Shown piece after piece: positions 56,661-64,000 of a DNA stretch of 64,000 nucleotides. Source of the stretch: Endothia cerciana (taxonomy: Eukaryota > Ascomycota > Sordariomycetes > Diaporthales > Cryphonectriaceae); assembly GCA_026119935.1 (NCBI GenBank), contig JALRMH010000017.1, positions 186,001 through 250,000 of the forward strand, written 5' to 3'. Each line of letters begins with the position of its first letter. Position 1 is the first letter of the stretch. The translations under genes were made by a program, and so were the position numbers. The notes beneath the pieces were generated by a model that worked only from the letters and a program-made list of their open reading frames with translations, was not told the origin of the DNA and made no database searches.

Positions 56661-58064
56661 ATGCCTACTTCGGGGTCTCAGCTACCGGGAGGATTCCCCC
56701 TTGATGTCCTGGGCCAACAGGAACGCATCAATCGCCTCTACACCCAGATCACCTTCTGCTTCCCGCTCCAGGATGACTCGGAGGGTACACGCTCAGGGGT
56801 CGTCGAGACCATAGAACACGGTCTTTCACGCCTAGCGGCAGCCTTCCCATGGACAGCTGGGGAAGTCATACGTGATGAGGATGGCGAGTTCGGGATCCGG
56901 GCTTCCTCGGGCCGGTCGACCCCACGTCTCGTGGTCAGGGACCTCAGCAATGACGCCTCGATGGCAACGTGGGACGAGCTGCAAGAGAATGAGTTTCCCT
57001 TCAGTATGCTGGACGAGGACGTGATCGCGCCCTGTAAGACGATGGTGGAAGCCGGCGCGGAGCGGCCAGTCCTGCTCCTCCAGGCGAACTTCATCCAGGG
57101 CGGGCTGCTCCTGACCGCCAACGGACAGCACGGGACTATGGATATGGCAGGGCTGGGGCAGGTCATCACCCTCCTGGCCAAGGGGATGCGGGGAGAGGTC
57201 TTCAGCCGGCAGGAGATCGAGGATGGCAACGTGAGCAGGAGAGGGCACATCCCGCCCCCCGAAGACGCACCGCGGCCGGGCACAGACGCGCACGGGGAAC
57301 GGGACCCTCAAGGCGATCGTGCAGGGGAGGGGAGGACCGCAGCTGCGCGGCAGGGGCCGCTGGCGTGGGCATATCTCGCCTTCGCGAAGCGCGAGCTGGT
57401 GTGGGAGGTGAAGAAGCGCGCCCTGAAGGAGGCCGACCGGCGGGACTTCATATCAACGGACGACGCCCTCACCGCTCTCATGTGGCAGGCCATCAGCCGG
57501 GCCCGCGAGCCCCGCCTCCAGGACGACGCCGGCGCACAGACAACGCTCACCCGCAACGTCGACGTCCGGAAGCACTTCGGCCTGCCACCGACCTACCCGG
57601 GGCTCTTCGTGACGGCTACGTCTCACACCTCCGCGGTCGGCGACCTGGTCCACCAGCGGTCTCTGAGCTCGGTCGCGCTGGAGCTCCGCTCCGCCCTGGA
57701 CGCGGAGGCCCTGCGGCAGGCCCTGCGGGCCCAGGCTGCCTCCATCGCCCGCGGCCGTGAGGCGGCGGCCAGGGGGGGCAGCGCGGCGCGTGCGGGCGCA
57801 GGAGGCCTGGACGTCAGGCTCAGCTCGTGGGCCAAGGAGAGGCTGTACGACGTGGACTTTGGGCTGTTCATCGGCAAGCCGGAGGCGATACGCAGGCCGA
57901 GGTTCCGGGACGGCGCGAGGGAGGGGCTGGTCTACTTCCTGCCCAAGGCGCCAGATGGCGAGGTGGTCGTGGGTCTCTGCCTGGCGGAGGAGGACATGCA
58001 GCGGCTGAGGGGGAGCGCGAAGATTGCGAGCTGGGCGAGGTGGATTGGCCGAGGCAGACCGTAG
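56661..58064 (+). CDS. Tri101-like acyltransferase (trichothecene 3-O-acetyltransferase family)
   Basis: A single exon encodes 467 residues. The BAHD-like catalytic motif HGTMD is at 157-161 (GQHGTMDMAGLGQVITLLAKG), with His as the general base. The structural D-F-G motif (YDVDFGLFIGKPEAIRRP) is near residue 395. LYTQITFCFPL and ISTDDALTALMWQAISRAR match the two half-domains. The central part (PPEDAPRPGTDAHGERDPQG) is a variable linker. Family members move an acyl group from CoA to a hydroxyl, and Tri101 itself protects the producer or other fungi from trichothecenes. No other trichothecene genes occur here, and Tri101-like genes are widespread in non-producers, so the substrate is unknown. 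Start chosen at the first ATG. Confidence 0.88.
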   Translation: MPTSGSQLPGGFPLDVLGQQERINRLYTQITFCFPLQDDSEGTRSGVVETIEHGLSRLAAAFPWTAGEVIRDEDGEFGIRASSGRSTPRLVVRDLSNDASMATWDELQENEFPFSMLDEDVIAPCKTMVEAGAERPVLLLQANFIQGGLLLTANGQHGTMDMAGLGQVITLLAKGMRGEVFSRQEIEDGNVSRRGHIPPPEDAPRPGTDAHGERDPQGDRAGEGRTAAARQGPLAWAYLAFAKRELVWEVKKRALKEADRRDFISTDDALTALMWQAISRAREPRLQDDAGAQTTLTRNVDVRKHFGLPPTYPGLFVTATSHTSAVGDLVHQRSLSSVALELRSALDAEALRQALRAQAASIARGREAAARGGSAARAGAGGLDVRLSSWAKERLYDVDFGLFIGKPEAIRRPRFRDGAREGLVYFLPKAPDGEVVVGLCLAEEDMQRLRGSAKIASWARWIGRGRP

Positions 58065-58635
58065 ACGCCCCGTGCTCATGGAATATCCGCATCCTCCGGC
58101 TAGATATCTCCAGCCGGTAGTAGTTCAGGTCACAAGGGGAAATGACAGAAGTGTATAATATAGAGGCCGAAGGGCTGCCTGCCCGGATGTGAGTCAAATC
58201 TGCCGGCGGCATTGCGATGCAGGGAGGGGGAAGCAATGACGATGATGATAGCGAGGGTTCGTAGGATCCGCAGGCGCGTCCGCCAGCATCCTGGTGATAG
58301 ATAGAGAAACGTGTTTCCGCATAAAAACCTGACCCGATAAGCACCGAATACGGGGAATGGCTTGACCAATGCAAGCTACTTTCATTGGTGCCCAGCAGAC
58401 CCCGGATTATTACCCGGATCACGGATCGCTGCTTACAGTACGTGCCCAGGTGGGCTCACCAAACCCGCTCCCCCCCTTCGATAAGAGGAGGAGGGTGTTG
58501 GCTCTCCTCAGGTGCTGTGCCCTGTGGTTGGGTTGCATCGCATCACTATAATACCACCTCCCCCCCCCCCCCCGCCCCCAATACATGAGCCCAAGTTGAG
58601 ATCGGGCCCGAAATAACAAAATAAAAGAAGAGAAC
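58065..58635. other. Intergenic, upstream of the M24 peptidase
   Basis: No gene. A C-run lies just before 58573. Confidence 0.4.
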
Positions 58636-59522
58636 ATGCCTGCCGAACCCGCCGACATCACGGAGCAGCAGCGCGCGGACTACCTGCTGGGCGCGCAGGA
58701 CAAGGCCCTCGCCCTCTTCGAGGAGGTCCGGCGGCACCTGCTGCGGCCGGGCGTCACCGAGGCCGAGCTCAGCAGGGAGATCTTCGACCTCGCCGCCCGG
58801 CGCCACGGCGTCAAGACGCACTGGCACAAGCGGGTCGTGCGGAGCGGGCCCCACACCCTCGAGCCATACAACGAGAACCCGCCGGACCGCGCGCTCGAGG
58901 CCGGCGACATCCTGTTCGTCGACCTGGGCCCCGTCTTCGAGGCCTGGGAGGCCGACTTCGGGCGCACATACGTCCTGGACGGCGCCGACGAGCACAAGCG
59001 CAGGCTGCGCGACGCCGTCGAGCCGACCTGGGAGGCGGTCAAGGCGCGCTACAGGGCGAGCCCGGACATGACGGGTAATGAGCTGTACGATATTGCCAAG
59101 GAGTAAGCAGGGCCTTTCCATCCCTTCCCCCGAATTTCTCATCGCCTCTGTCCTGGAGGACGTTGTCCGGCCGGATGTTTAAGACTTGACACTTCTTGGG
59201 GTGCGGACCGCTTAATGCCTTGCCACACCTCTCCACACCCTAACGTTTGTTTGGATCGCTACTGACGGCGAGCTGTTGAAGAGAGGCCCGGAAGGCTGGA
59301 TATGAATTCGGCGGCCCCATCGCCGGGCACCTGGTCGGCCACTTCCCCCACGAGAGGATCCCGAGGGACAAGGTCACCCTCTACATCACCGACGGGAGCG
59401 ACCTGCCGATGAGCAGGCTCGACCCCAACGGCAGGAAGTACCACTGGATCCTCGAGATACACCTCGTGGACCGCGAGCGGCAGATTGGCGGCTTCTTCGA
59501 GCAGCTGCTCACTGTCGATTGA
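58636..59522 (+). CDS. M24-family metallopeptidase (Xaa-Pro dipeptidase-like)
   Basis: Exons 58636-59102 and 59282-59522 (donor GTAAGC, acceptor TGAAG, 179-bp intron) give 235 residues. Splicing restores YDIAKEEARKAGYEFGGPIAG. All five metal ligands of the pita-bread fold are placeable: D96 (FVDLGPV), D107 (EADFGRTYV), H172 (GHLVGH), E214 (WILEIHLVD) and E229 (FFEQLLTV), with H179 in the HE motif as the usual substrate-side histidine. Family members cleave N-terminal residues, or Xaa-Pro bonds, but many short bacterial-type members have no known substrate. The length and absence of an N-terminal creatinase domain resemble bacterial single-domain M24 proteins. The gene carries a fungal intron. 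Confidence 0.85.
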
Positions 59523-60344
59523 GACGTCACCTCTTGACATGAAGCAGACCAAGTCCCGGCCTTGGTAGGCCGAAGGCCGTCGTGATCACTGCGCTTGGAG
59601 GCCCGGACACTATTTCTGTAGCCCCGGATGAGGTTGTGCAGGAGAGTACAGACAGGACGGGACCTCTGGTTGCGACACGGCTCCGATGTTCCAGAGCACC
59701 GGCTTCATGTTATGCGTGATATATTATCAATAATCAGCGGGGGCCTGATCGTGTTTTGATACTTGGGCTCATACTTTTGCTGCTATCACTGGAGGGCATC
59801 GAATCCCGTGCGTTGGGTGCCACCATAGATGAGCGATGAGAACGGCTCATCTGCAGGCAGGTTGTGTTAATCACCGGATTCCCGGTTTTCAGTACCAGCA
59901 CGGCCCCTCAACCTCGTGGTGGCCCTTTAGTATTCATGGCCAGCCTTCATACTTTCAGTCACAAGAAAACACAGATGAACGCAACTTGTTTCGGCCCATA
60001 ACCGATATTTTCCATCGGCTTTTCCGGGATTATCTGCTGCTACGCCAGGTATAACCTGTCCCGTCTAGTGAACAAAACACACGAGTCTAATCCAAACAAG
60101 AACGCCTAAACCAAACCATGCCAATAATGATGCCAGGAAGTAGAGAATAACATGGACACTATGCAACGGCGAGAACCAACCACAATGCCCGGGAGACCCA
60201 GAAAACAATACAAACACAATGAGCCTCGAGAACCAAAATTATGTCCCCTCGGCGGGCTGTCCTGAAGCTTCCGCACGCGACCAGACCACGAGTTGCCCCC
60301 CCCTCCCCCCCCCCCCAACACACACAAAAAGACCGATTGCGCAT
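59523..60344. other. Convergent intergenic region
   Basis: No gene seen; contains a GGGGGG/CCCCCC-rich stretch near 60300-60317. Confidence 0.4.
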
Positions 60345-61670
60345 CTAACCCCGCAGCCGCATGTAGACGTCCTCCAGCTCGGCATGCAGGTCCTCGATCC
60401 GGTCCGCGTACCGGTTGCGGGCCATCCGCACCGCGTCGTTCTGCACGAGCAGGCCCTCGACCTCCCGCCGCGCGGCGTCCCGCTCGAGGGCGAGCCGGTG
60501 CACGGCGAGCTCGCACCTGTTGACGAACTTGTCGGACCTGTCGAGCCGCCACTGCATCCTGGTGATCCGGGCGTCCTGCGCGCGCCTGTCCAGGCCGGCG
60601 ACGGCGCCGCCCCCCGGCGACAGCCTCCGGGCGGCCTCGAGCTGCAGGCGCAGGCTCGCGATCTCGGCGTGCAGCCGGTCGTTCTCCAGGCCCAGCCGGG
60701 CGTCGTGCTCCGCCAGCTCCTGCGCCTCCCGGCGGAGCGACTCCCCGGAGACCTCCGCCGCCGCCCCGCGCCTGTCCCCCTGCCTCGAGGTGAGGAGCAG
60801 CCCGCCGGCCCGGTCCAGCCTGGCGAACCTGAGGGCCCCGGAGATGAAGTCCCGCAGGTGGCGGGGGCGTGGGGTATGGGAGGGAGGGGAGGAGGAGGCA
60901 GGCTGCGCGGCTCTGGGACGATGGTTCTCGGCAGGGTTATGGTGAGTGCCGGTGGTGGGAGTCCTGTGGATGCCGGGGGGAGGGGGGCGAGGAGAAGGCG
61001 TGACGTCTATCCCCTCGATACTGGGGGCCGTAGAGGATTCCGGGTACCCGTGGCGGGGGCGAGCGAGGAAGGACGAAAGGGAGGCAGGTTCAGGAGCCTG
61101 CGGACGGCTGATCCTGGCAGGATTACCGCGGAGGCTGAGGGTGGGGGTCTTGGGGAGGGGAGGAGGCGTCACATTGACCTCCTCGACTCTCAGGGCGGAA
61201 GAGGAGGAGCCTGAGTATCCGCGGAGGAGACGTTGCGGTGTGTCACCGGAGGAACTGTGGGAGTCCACGCGGGCCTGGAAGCGCTCCCGGATGCGGCGTC
61301 TCTGCGCGGCCTTCAGGATGATGGGGGACGGGGGCTGGCGGGATGAGGAAGGTGAGCGGTCGTACTCTGGGGGGCACACCGGGGTGGGGGCGCTCTGGGT
61401 AGGGGTGTTAGACCGGAGAACTGGCTGCTCCGGCTGGATCGCCGTCCAGGTACGCGCAGGGCGAGCCTCGGTAGGTGTACTAGGCCGAACAGCCTGTTTC
61501 TTGGGCAGGGAAGCCGCGTGAGTGCGGTCAGGGACATTATTGATAGGGGTGGTAGAGCGGAGGGCCGGTTGCCTCTGCTGAAGGGGGCTCCAGAGCTGCT
61601 CGTCCGGTGGAGGGTGGAAGGAAAAGGTGGAGGTCTCGAAGCCCTCCTGGACGGCCCCCTCGACGGACAC
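60345..61670 (-). CDS. Disordered and coiled-coil protein
   Basis: 441 residues if started at the ATG-equivalent at 61670 (MSVEGAVQEG). That codon is GTG, so the true start is more likely further upstream. Residues 1-290 are Pro/Ser/Thr/Arg-rich and look disordered, with recurrent S-T-P and T-P motifs (RSTTP, RPSTP, RSNTP, VTPPP). From about 300 to the end the sequence is a coiled coil: EAQELAEHDARLGLENDRLH, AEIASLRLQLEAARRL, then RDAARREVEGLLVQNDAVRM and YADRIEDLHAELEDVYMRL. It may be a structural, cytoskeletal or septum-associated protein; no known domain was seen. The upstream stretch 61940-61677 is in the same frame, separated by one TAG (next entry). Confidence 0.55.
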   Translation of the reverse strand: MSVEGAVQEGFETSTFSFHPPPDEQLWSPLQQRQPALRSTTPINNVPDRTHAASLPKKQAVRPSTPTEARPARTWTAIQPEQPVLRSNTPTQSAPTPVCPPEYDRSPSSSRQPPSPIILKAAQRRRIRERFQARVDSHSSSGDTPQRLLRGYSGSSSSALRVEEVNVTPPPLPKTPTLSLRGNPARISRPQAPEPASLSSFLARPRHGYPESSTAPSIEGIDVTPSPRPPPPGIHRTPTTGTHHNPAENHRPRAAQPASSSPPSHTPRPRHLRDFISGALRFARLDRAGGLLLTSRQGDRRGAAAEVSGESLRREAQELAEHDARLGLENDRLHAEIASLRLQLEAARRLSPGGGAVAGLDRRAQDARITRMQWRLDRSDKFVNRCELAVHRLALERDAARREVEGLLVQNDAVRMARNRYADRIEDLHAELEDVYMRLRG

Positions 61671-61676
61671 ACTCTG

Positions 61677-61940
61677 CTAGGTGATATCGCCGACCGCGGA
61701 GAGGCCGTGGTTCATCTTGGGAGGGTCCACCTTCCCGGGGACCTTGGACCCCTGGTTGGTAATATCGGCCAGCCAGGAGGCGACGCAGGCCTGTTTGTTG
61801 TATAGAGAACCATTGTTCTCGTCGAAATAGTCGAAAGCGAACTCCTGTGGTTCGTTGACAGATGCCATGAGGCCAGGTCGGGCACCAGCAGACGAGCAGC
61901 CACGACGGCGGTTGTCACACTTGACTGATGATCGGGGCAT
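61677..61940 (-). other. In-frame upstream extension of the coiled-coil gene, interrupted by TAG
   Basis: 87 codons open from an ATG at 61940 (MPRSSVKCDN) or at 61866 (MASVNEPQEFAFDYFDENN). The text NKQACVASWLADITNQG and KMNHGLSAVGDIT looks like protein, with no simple repeats. TAG at 61679-61677 ends it, and CAG AGT GTG then continues in the same frame into the coiled-coil ORF, which lacks its own ATG. A 54-bp intron (GTGGAC...ACCTAG) ending at this TAG would keep the frame and use the TAG as acceptor, but the donor is weak. Confidence 0.45.
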
Positions 61941-63359
61941 TCTGACTGGATACGTGGAGTGAGGGGCGATGTGGAAATGGCGTCTGGATTAAAGCCAGGA
62001 GCCGGAAACACAACTTATGATGAAACGCAAAGTGATCTATTATTGATCAGTCGGGTCTTTTTGGGGTTTTTGAAAATCTGATGCACGAACCAGATCGAAA
62101 GCAGCGACAACGCACAGGCGCGAGGCGTGTCGAGAGCGAGTATGGAATCTGGTGGGCTGTGGGTATGCGGTTGTGTGCCTCCGGCTGGCTGAGAAGGAGG
62201 AAAGGCAAAAACCCGGGGGACGACGGCGAGAGCGACGCGGTCTTTCATCATCTTGCTAGCGCAAGCGAGAACATCATGTGGTGATCTGAGGTTAATGCTT
62301 GAGGCCAGAAGGGGCTGGACACACCCTAGGCGGTCATGCACCTCACTATATCTGGACAGTGGCATGTAAGTGGCCTACGAGTGAGGATAGGCGCCGCGCA
62401 GAAGTTCGACGGGCCAGGCCTAGCGGGGGTGTTTAGGGAGATGATCACTATGGTACCGCCGTGCCGGATCAACCCAAGCGCGATCCGTTGAGAGGTTTGT
62501 TGCTTGCTGATATGTACGCGACCAACAGCGGCCTAGAGAGTTGCATAACACAACCCTCCCTCAGACTGACTGAGCACGGTGACTCCTCGACGGGGGGCCG
62601 TGCTGGGCTCTGACGCTCGACAGCCAGGTCTCGACCACCGAGTCGAGGTCTGTGGTCGTGATGCGACATCATATGGCGCGGGTCTATAAGACAAAGGCCG
62701 AGCAGGATGGGGGGCTCTGAGGCATCCTACCTTAGCCTTCATTCCGAAAACTAAAAGGGTCCCCACCTAGATCTCCTCAAGAGCGTAAGGGTCATTACTG
62801 ACCTCTTTCAGAAGCCGGCAAGGTGTCTGTCTGGGTGGGTAGACGCCAAAGATCCTGTGGTAGATCCGGCGCGGCTCGGGATCGTTCGTATATTCAGCCA
62901 ATCGGCAACGATCGCGAATCCTGTGCAGGGGGGAGGTGAACGACATCCCTTCCACGAAGACGGGAGGTAGAGGCTGCGCCTCACCAAGGTCGAGAGGCAC
63001 AGCGAACTGGCGGCGGCCGCCTTGTCGGTTTCGCGTTCGAAAGGCTCAGCCTCGGGCGCAGGGTGGGACATAGACAGAGGGAACCATGGAACAACCGTAG
63101 GAAAGGTCAAGTTGATGATGGAGAAAAGGTCGGTTATAAGAAGGCAAGCCGTCTCCTCATCTCGGGTGTGTAGTCTTCTTCGACTCCCATCATTCATTAT
63201 CGCATCTCAAAAGAAGTTGATCGCTTTTCACACGACCACCCACCGACCCACCCGTATACATCCATATTACAGCCCTGAGAGGAGGAGCTCGTATCATCCC
63301 TCGACCACCCCTCCCGGCAAGAAAAAGTCATCAACAAGCCCCCGAAACCCAAACCAAAC
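61941..63359. other. Intergenic; one weak open frame
   Basis: The best candidate is 62767-63000 on the minus strand (77 codons, RCRLAEYTNDPEPRRIYHRI), which reads protein-like but has no recognised domain. An upstream frame (MSHPAPEAEPFERETDKAA) is one base out of phase with it. The last 300 bp precede the next gene. Confidence 0.35.
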
Positions 63360-64000
63360 ATGTTCATCCTGGGTCTCGTAGGGCGCATCGTCAACGAGGT
63401 GACTGGCCAGTCCCAGCGCGACCAGAACCGCCTCGCCATTGCCGGCGCGAACGGCTACCACCCCGCCCCCCTCGCCGCCCGGCCCCCACCGCCCTGCGAC
63501 TGCCGCGGCCGCCGCCACTGCGCCCAGTGTGCCTACGCGACCGCGCCCGCGCCGGGGCCCGTCGTGGCGTACGGCGACGACCCCTACTACAGGATATCCC
63601 GCCGCGACGCCCGCCGCGAGTACCGCGACGAGCGCCGCGCCCCGAAGGCCGCGCGGAAGGCGGCGAGGAGGGGGTATGGGTACCCCGTCGTGCCCGTGGC
63701 GGTCCCGCCGATGGGCGGCTGCGCGGGCGGCGGCGGGTACGGATACGCAAGGGGCCTGCGGTATGATTCTGATGGTGATGATGATGATGATCATCATCAT
63801 TATGAGGCCATGGCGGGACCGTCGTCGAGGGGGGTGCGGCGGGTGCCGGAGCCTCAGGGCCAGCGGTACCAGGGGGTCAGGAGGGCCAGCTTTGATGCGA
63901 TGCACCTGCGGAGTCCGGGGCTGGAGGGCGAGGAGGACGCGGAGGACCTCCCGCCCAAGTATGAGCGTGGTGATTGGCAGCCCCAGATGAGGAGGTCCGC
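63360..64000 (+). CDS. Uncharacterised protein with PPxY motif, cut by window end
   Basis: Open from the ATG at 63360 to the last base (213 codons plus two bases). It begins with a short helix (FILGLVGRIVNEVTGQSQ), then a Cys cluster C-x-C-x5-C-x2-C (PCDCRGRRHCAQCAY) that could bind metal or be palmitoylated. A basic block follows (RDARREYRDERRAPK). A D5-H3 run is encoded by a GAT/CAT repeat. Near the end is DLPPKYERGDW, a PPxY motif of the type bound by WW domains of Rsp5/Nedd4 ubiquitin ligases. The 3' part of the gene is not in the window. No function is assigned. Confidence 0.6.
   Translation, partial: MFILGLVGRIVNEVTGQSQRDQNRLAIAGANGYHPAPLAARPPPPCDCRGRRHCAQCAYATAPAPGPVVAYGDDPYYRISRRDARREYRDERRAPKAARKAARRGYGYPVVPVAVPPMGGCAGGGGYGYARGLRYDSDGDDDDDHHHYEAMAGPSSRGVRRVPEPQGQRYQGVRRASFDAMHLRSPGLEGEEDAEDLPPKYERGDWQPQMRRS

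Noticed and set aside
56661..59522. Acyltransferase and M24 peptidase as parts of a metabolite gene cluster
   Set aside because: No backbone synthase, P450 or other tailoring gene is present within the window on either side; the MFS and DUF1772 genes are 20-50 kb away.

Overview
The window is nuclear DNA of a filamentous ascomycete (Pezizomycotina, probably Sordariomycetes). The signs are short introns of about 50-210 bp with GTRNGT-like donors and CTRAC-like branch points, GC-rich coding DNA broken by AT-rich stretches with decayed repeats, and fungal families: Zn2Cys6 and Sfp1-type regulators, a HET-domain relic, a DUF7514 protein and a Tri101-like acyltransferase. Exon boundaries below were worked out by hand from splice signals and reading phase.

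Layout. 0.4-3.9 kb (+): an Sfp1-type C2H2 regulator of three exons. Its frame continues after a single TAG into a second pair of C2H2 fingers. 7.9-9.8 kb (-): an MFS (DHA2-like) transporter. 10.4-11.5 kb (+): a frameshifted Nudix/DUF4743 relic. 13.2 kb (+): a small membrane protein. 15.4 kb (+): tRNA-Asp(GTC). 16.9-17.9 kb (-): a metallophosphoesterase. 18.6-22.7 kb: a decayed patch with a Ty3/gypsy pol relic and a broken nucleotidyltransferase-like gene. 24-25 kb (+): a BTB/POZ protein. 28.1-31.4 kb: csn12 (-) and ribosomal protein eL20 (+), divergent. 31.9-36.1 kb: a Zn2Cys6 regulator (-) and a GNAT acetyltransferase (+), divergent. 36.5-40.1 kb (+): a DUF1772 membrane protein and a DUF7514 protein.

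41.0-45.0 kb is an accessory island. An inverted repeat pair about 2.5 kb apart brackets AT-rich DNA and an ankyrin-repeat gene, followed by a wrecked HET gene. 45.4-45.8 kb (-): a small NIF3-like protein. 46-51 kb is simple-repeat-rich with no supported gene. 51-64 kb holds two uncharacterised fungal ORFs, a Ser/Thr/Gly-rich membrane protein, a Tri101-like acyltransferase, an M24 metallopeptidase, a coiled-coil protein whose frame also extends across a TAG, and a PPxY-containing protein cut by the window end.

There is no obvious biosynthetic cluster. Core genes (csn12, rpl20, sfp1) are interspersed with accessory and decaying genes. The least ordinary signal is the pair of in-frame TAG codons, in the sfp1-like gene and in the coiled-coil gene, each with coding-like sequence on both sides. 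I cannot separate readthrough, unrecognised splicing, nonsense mutation and assembly error from sequence alone.
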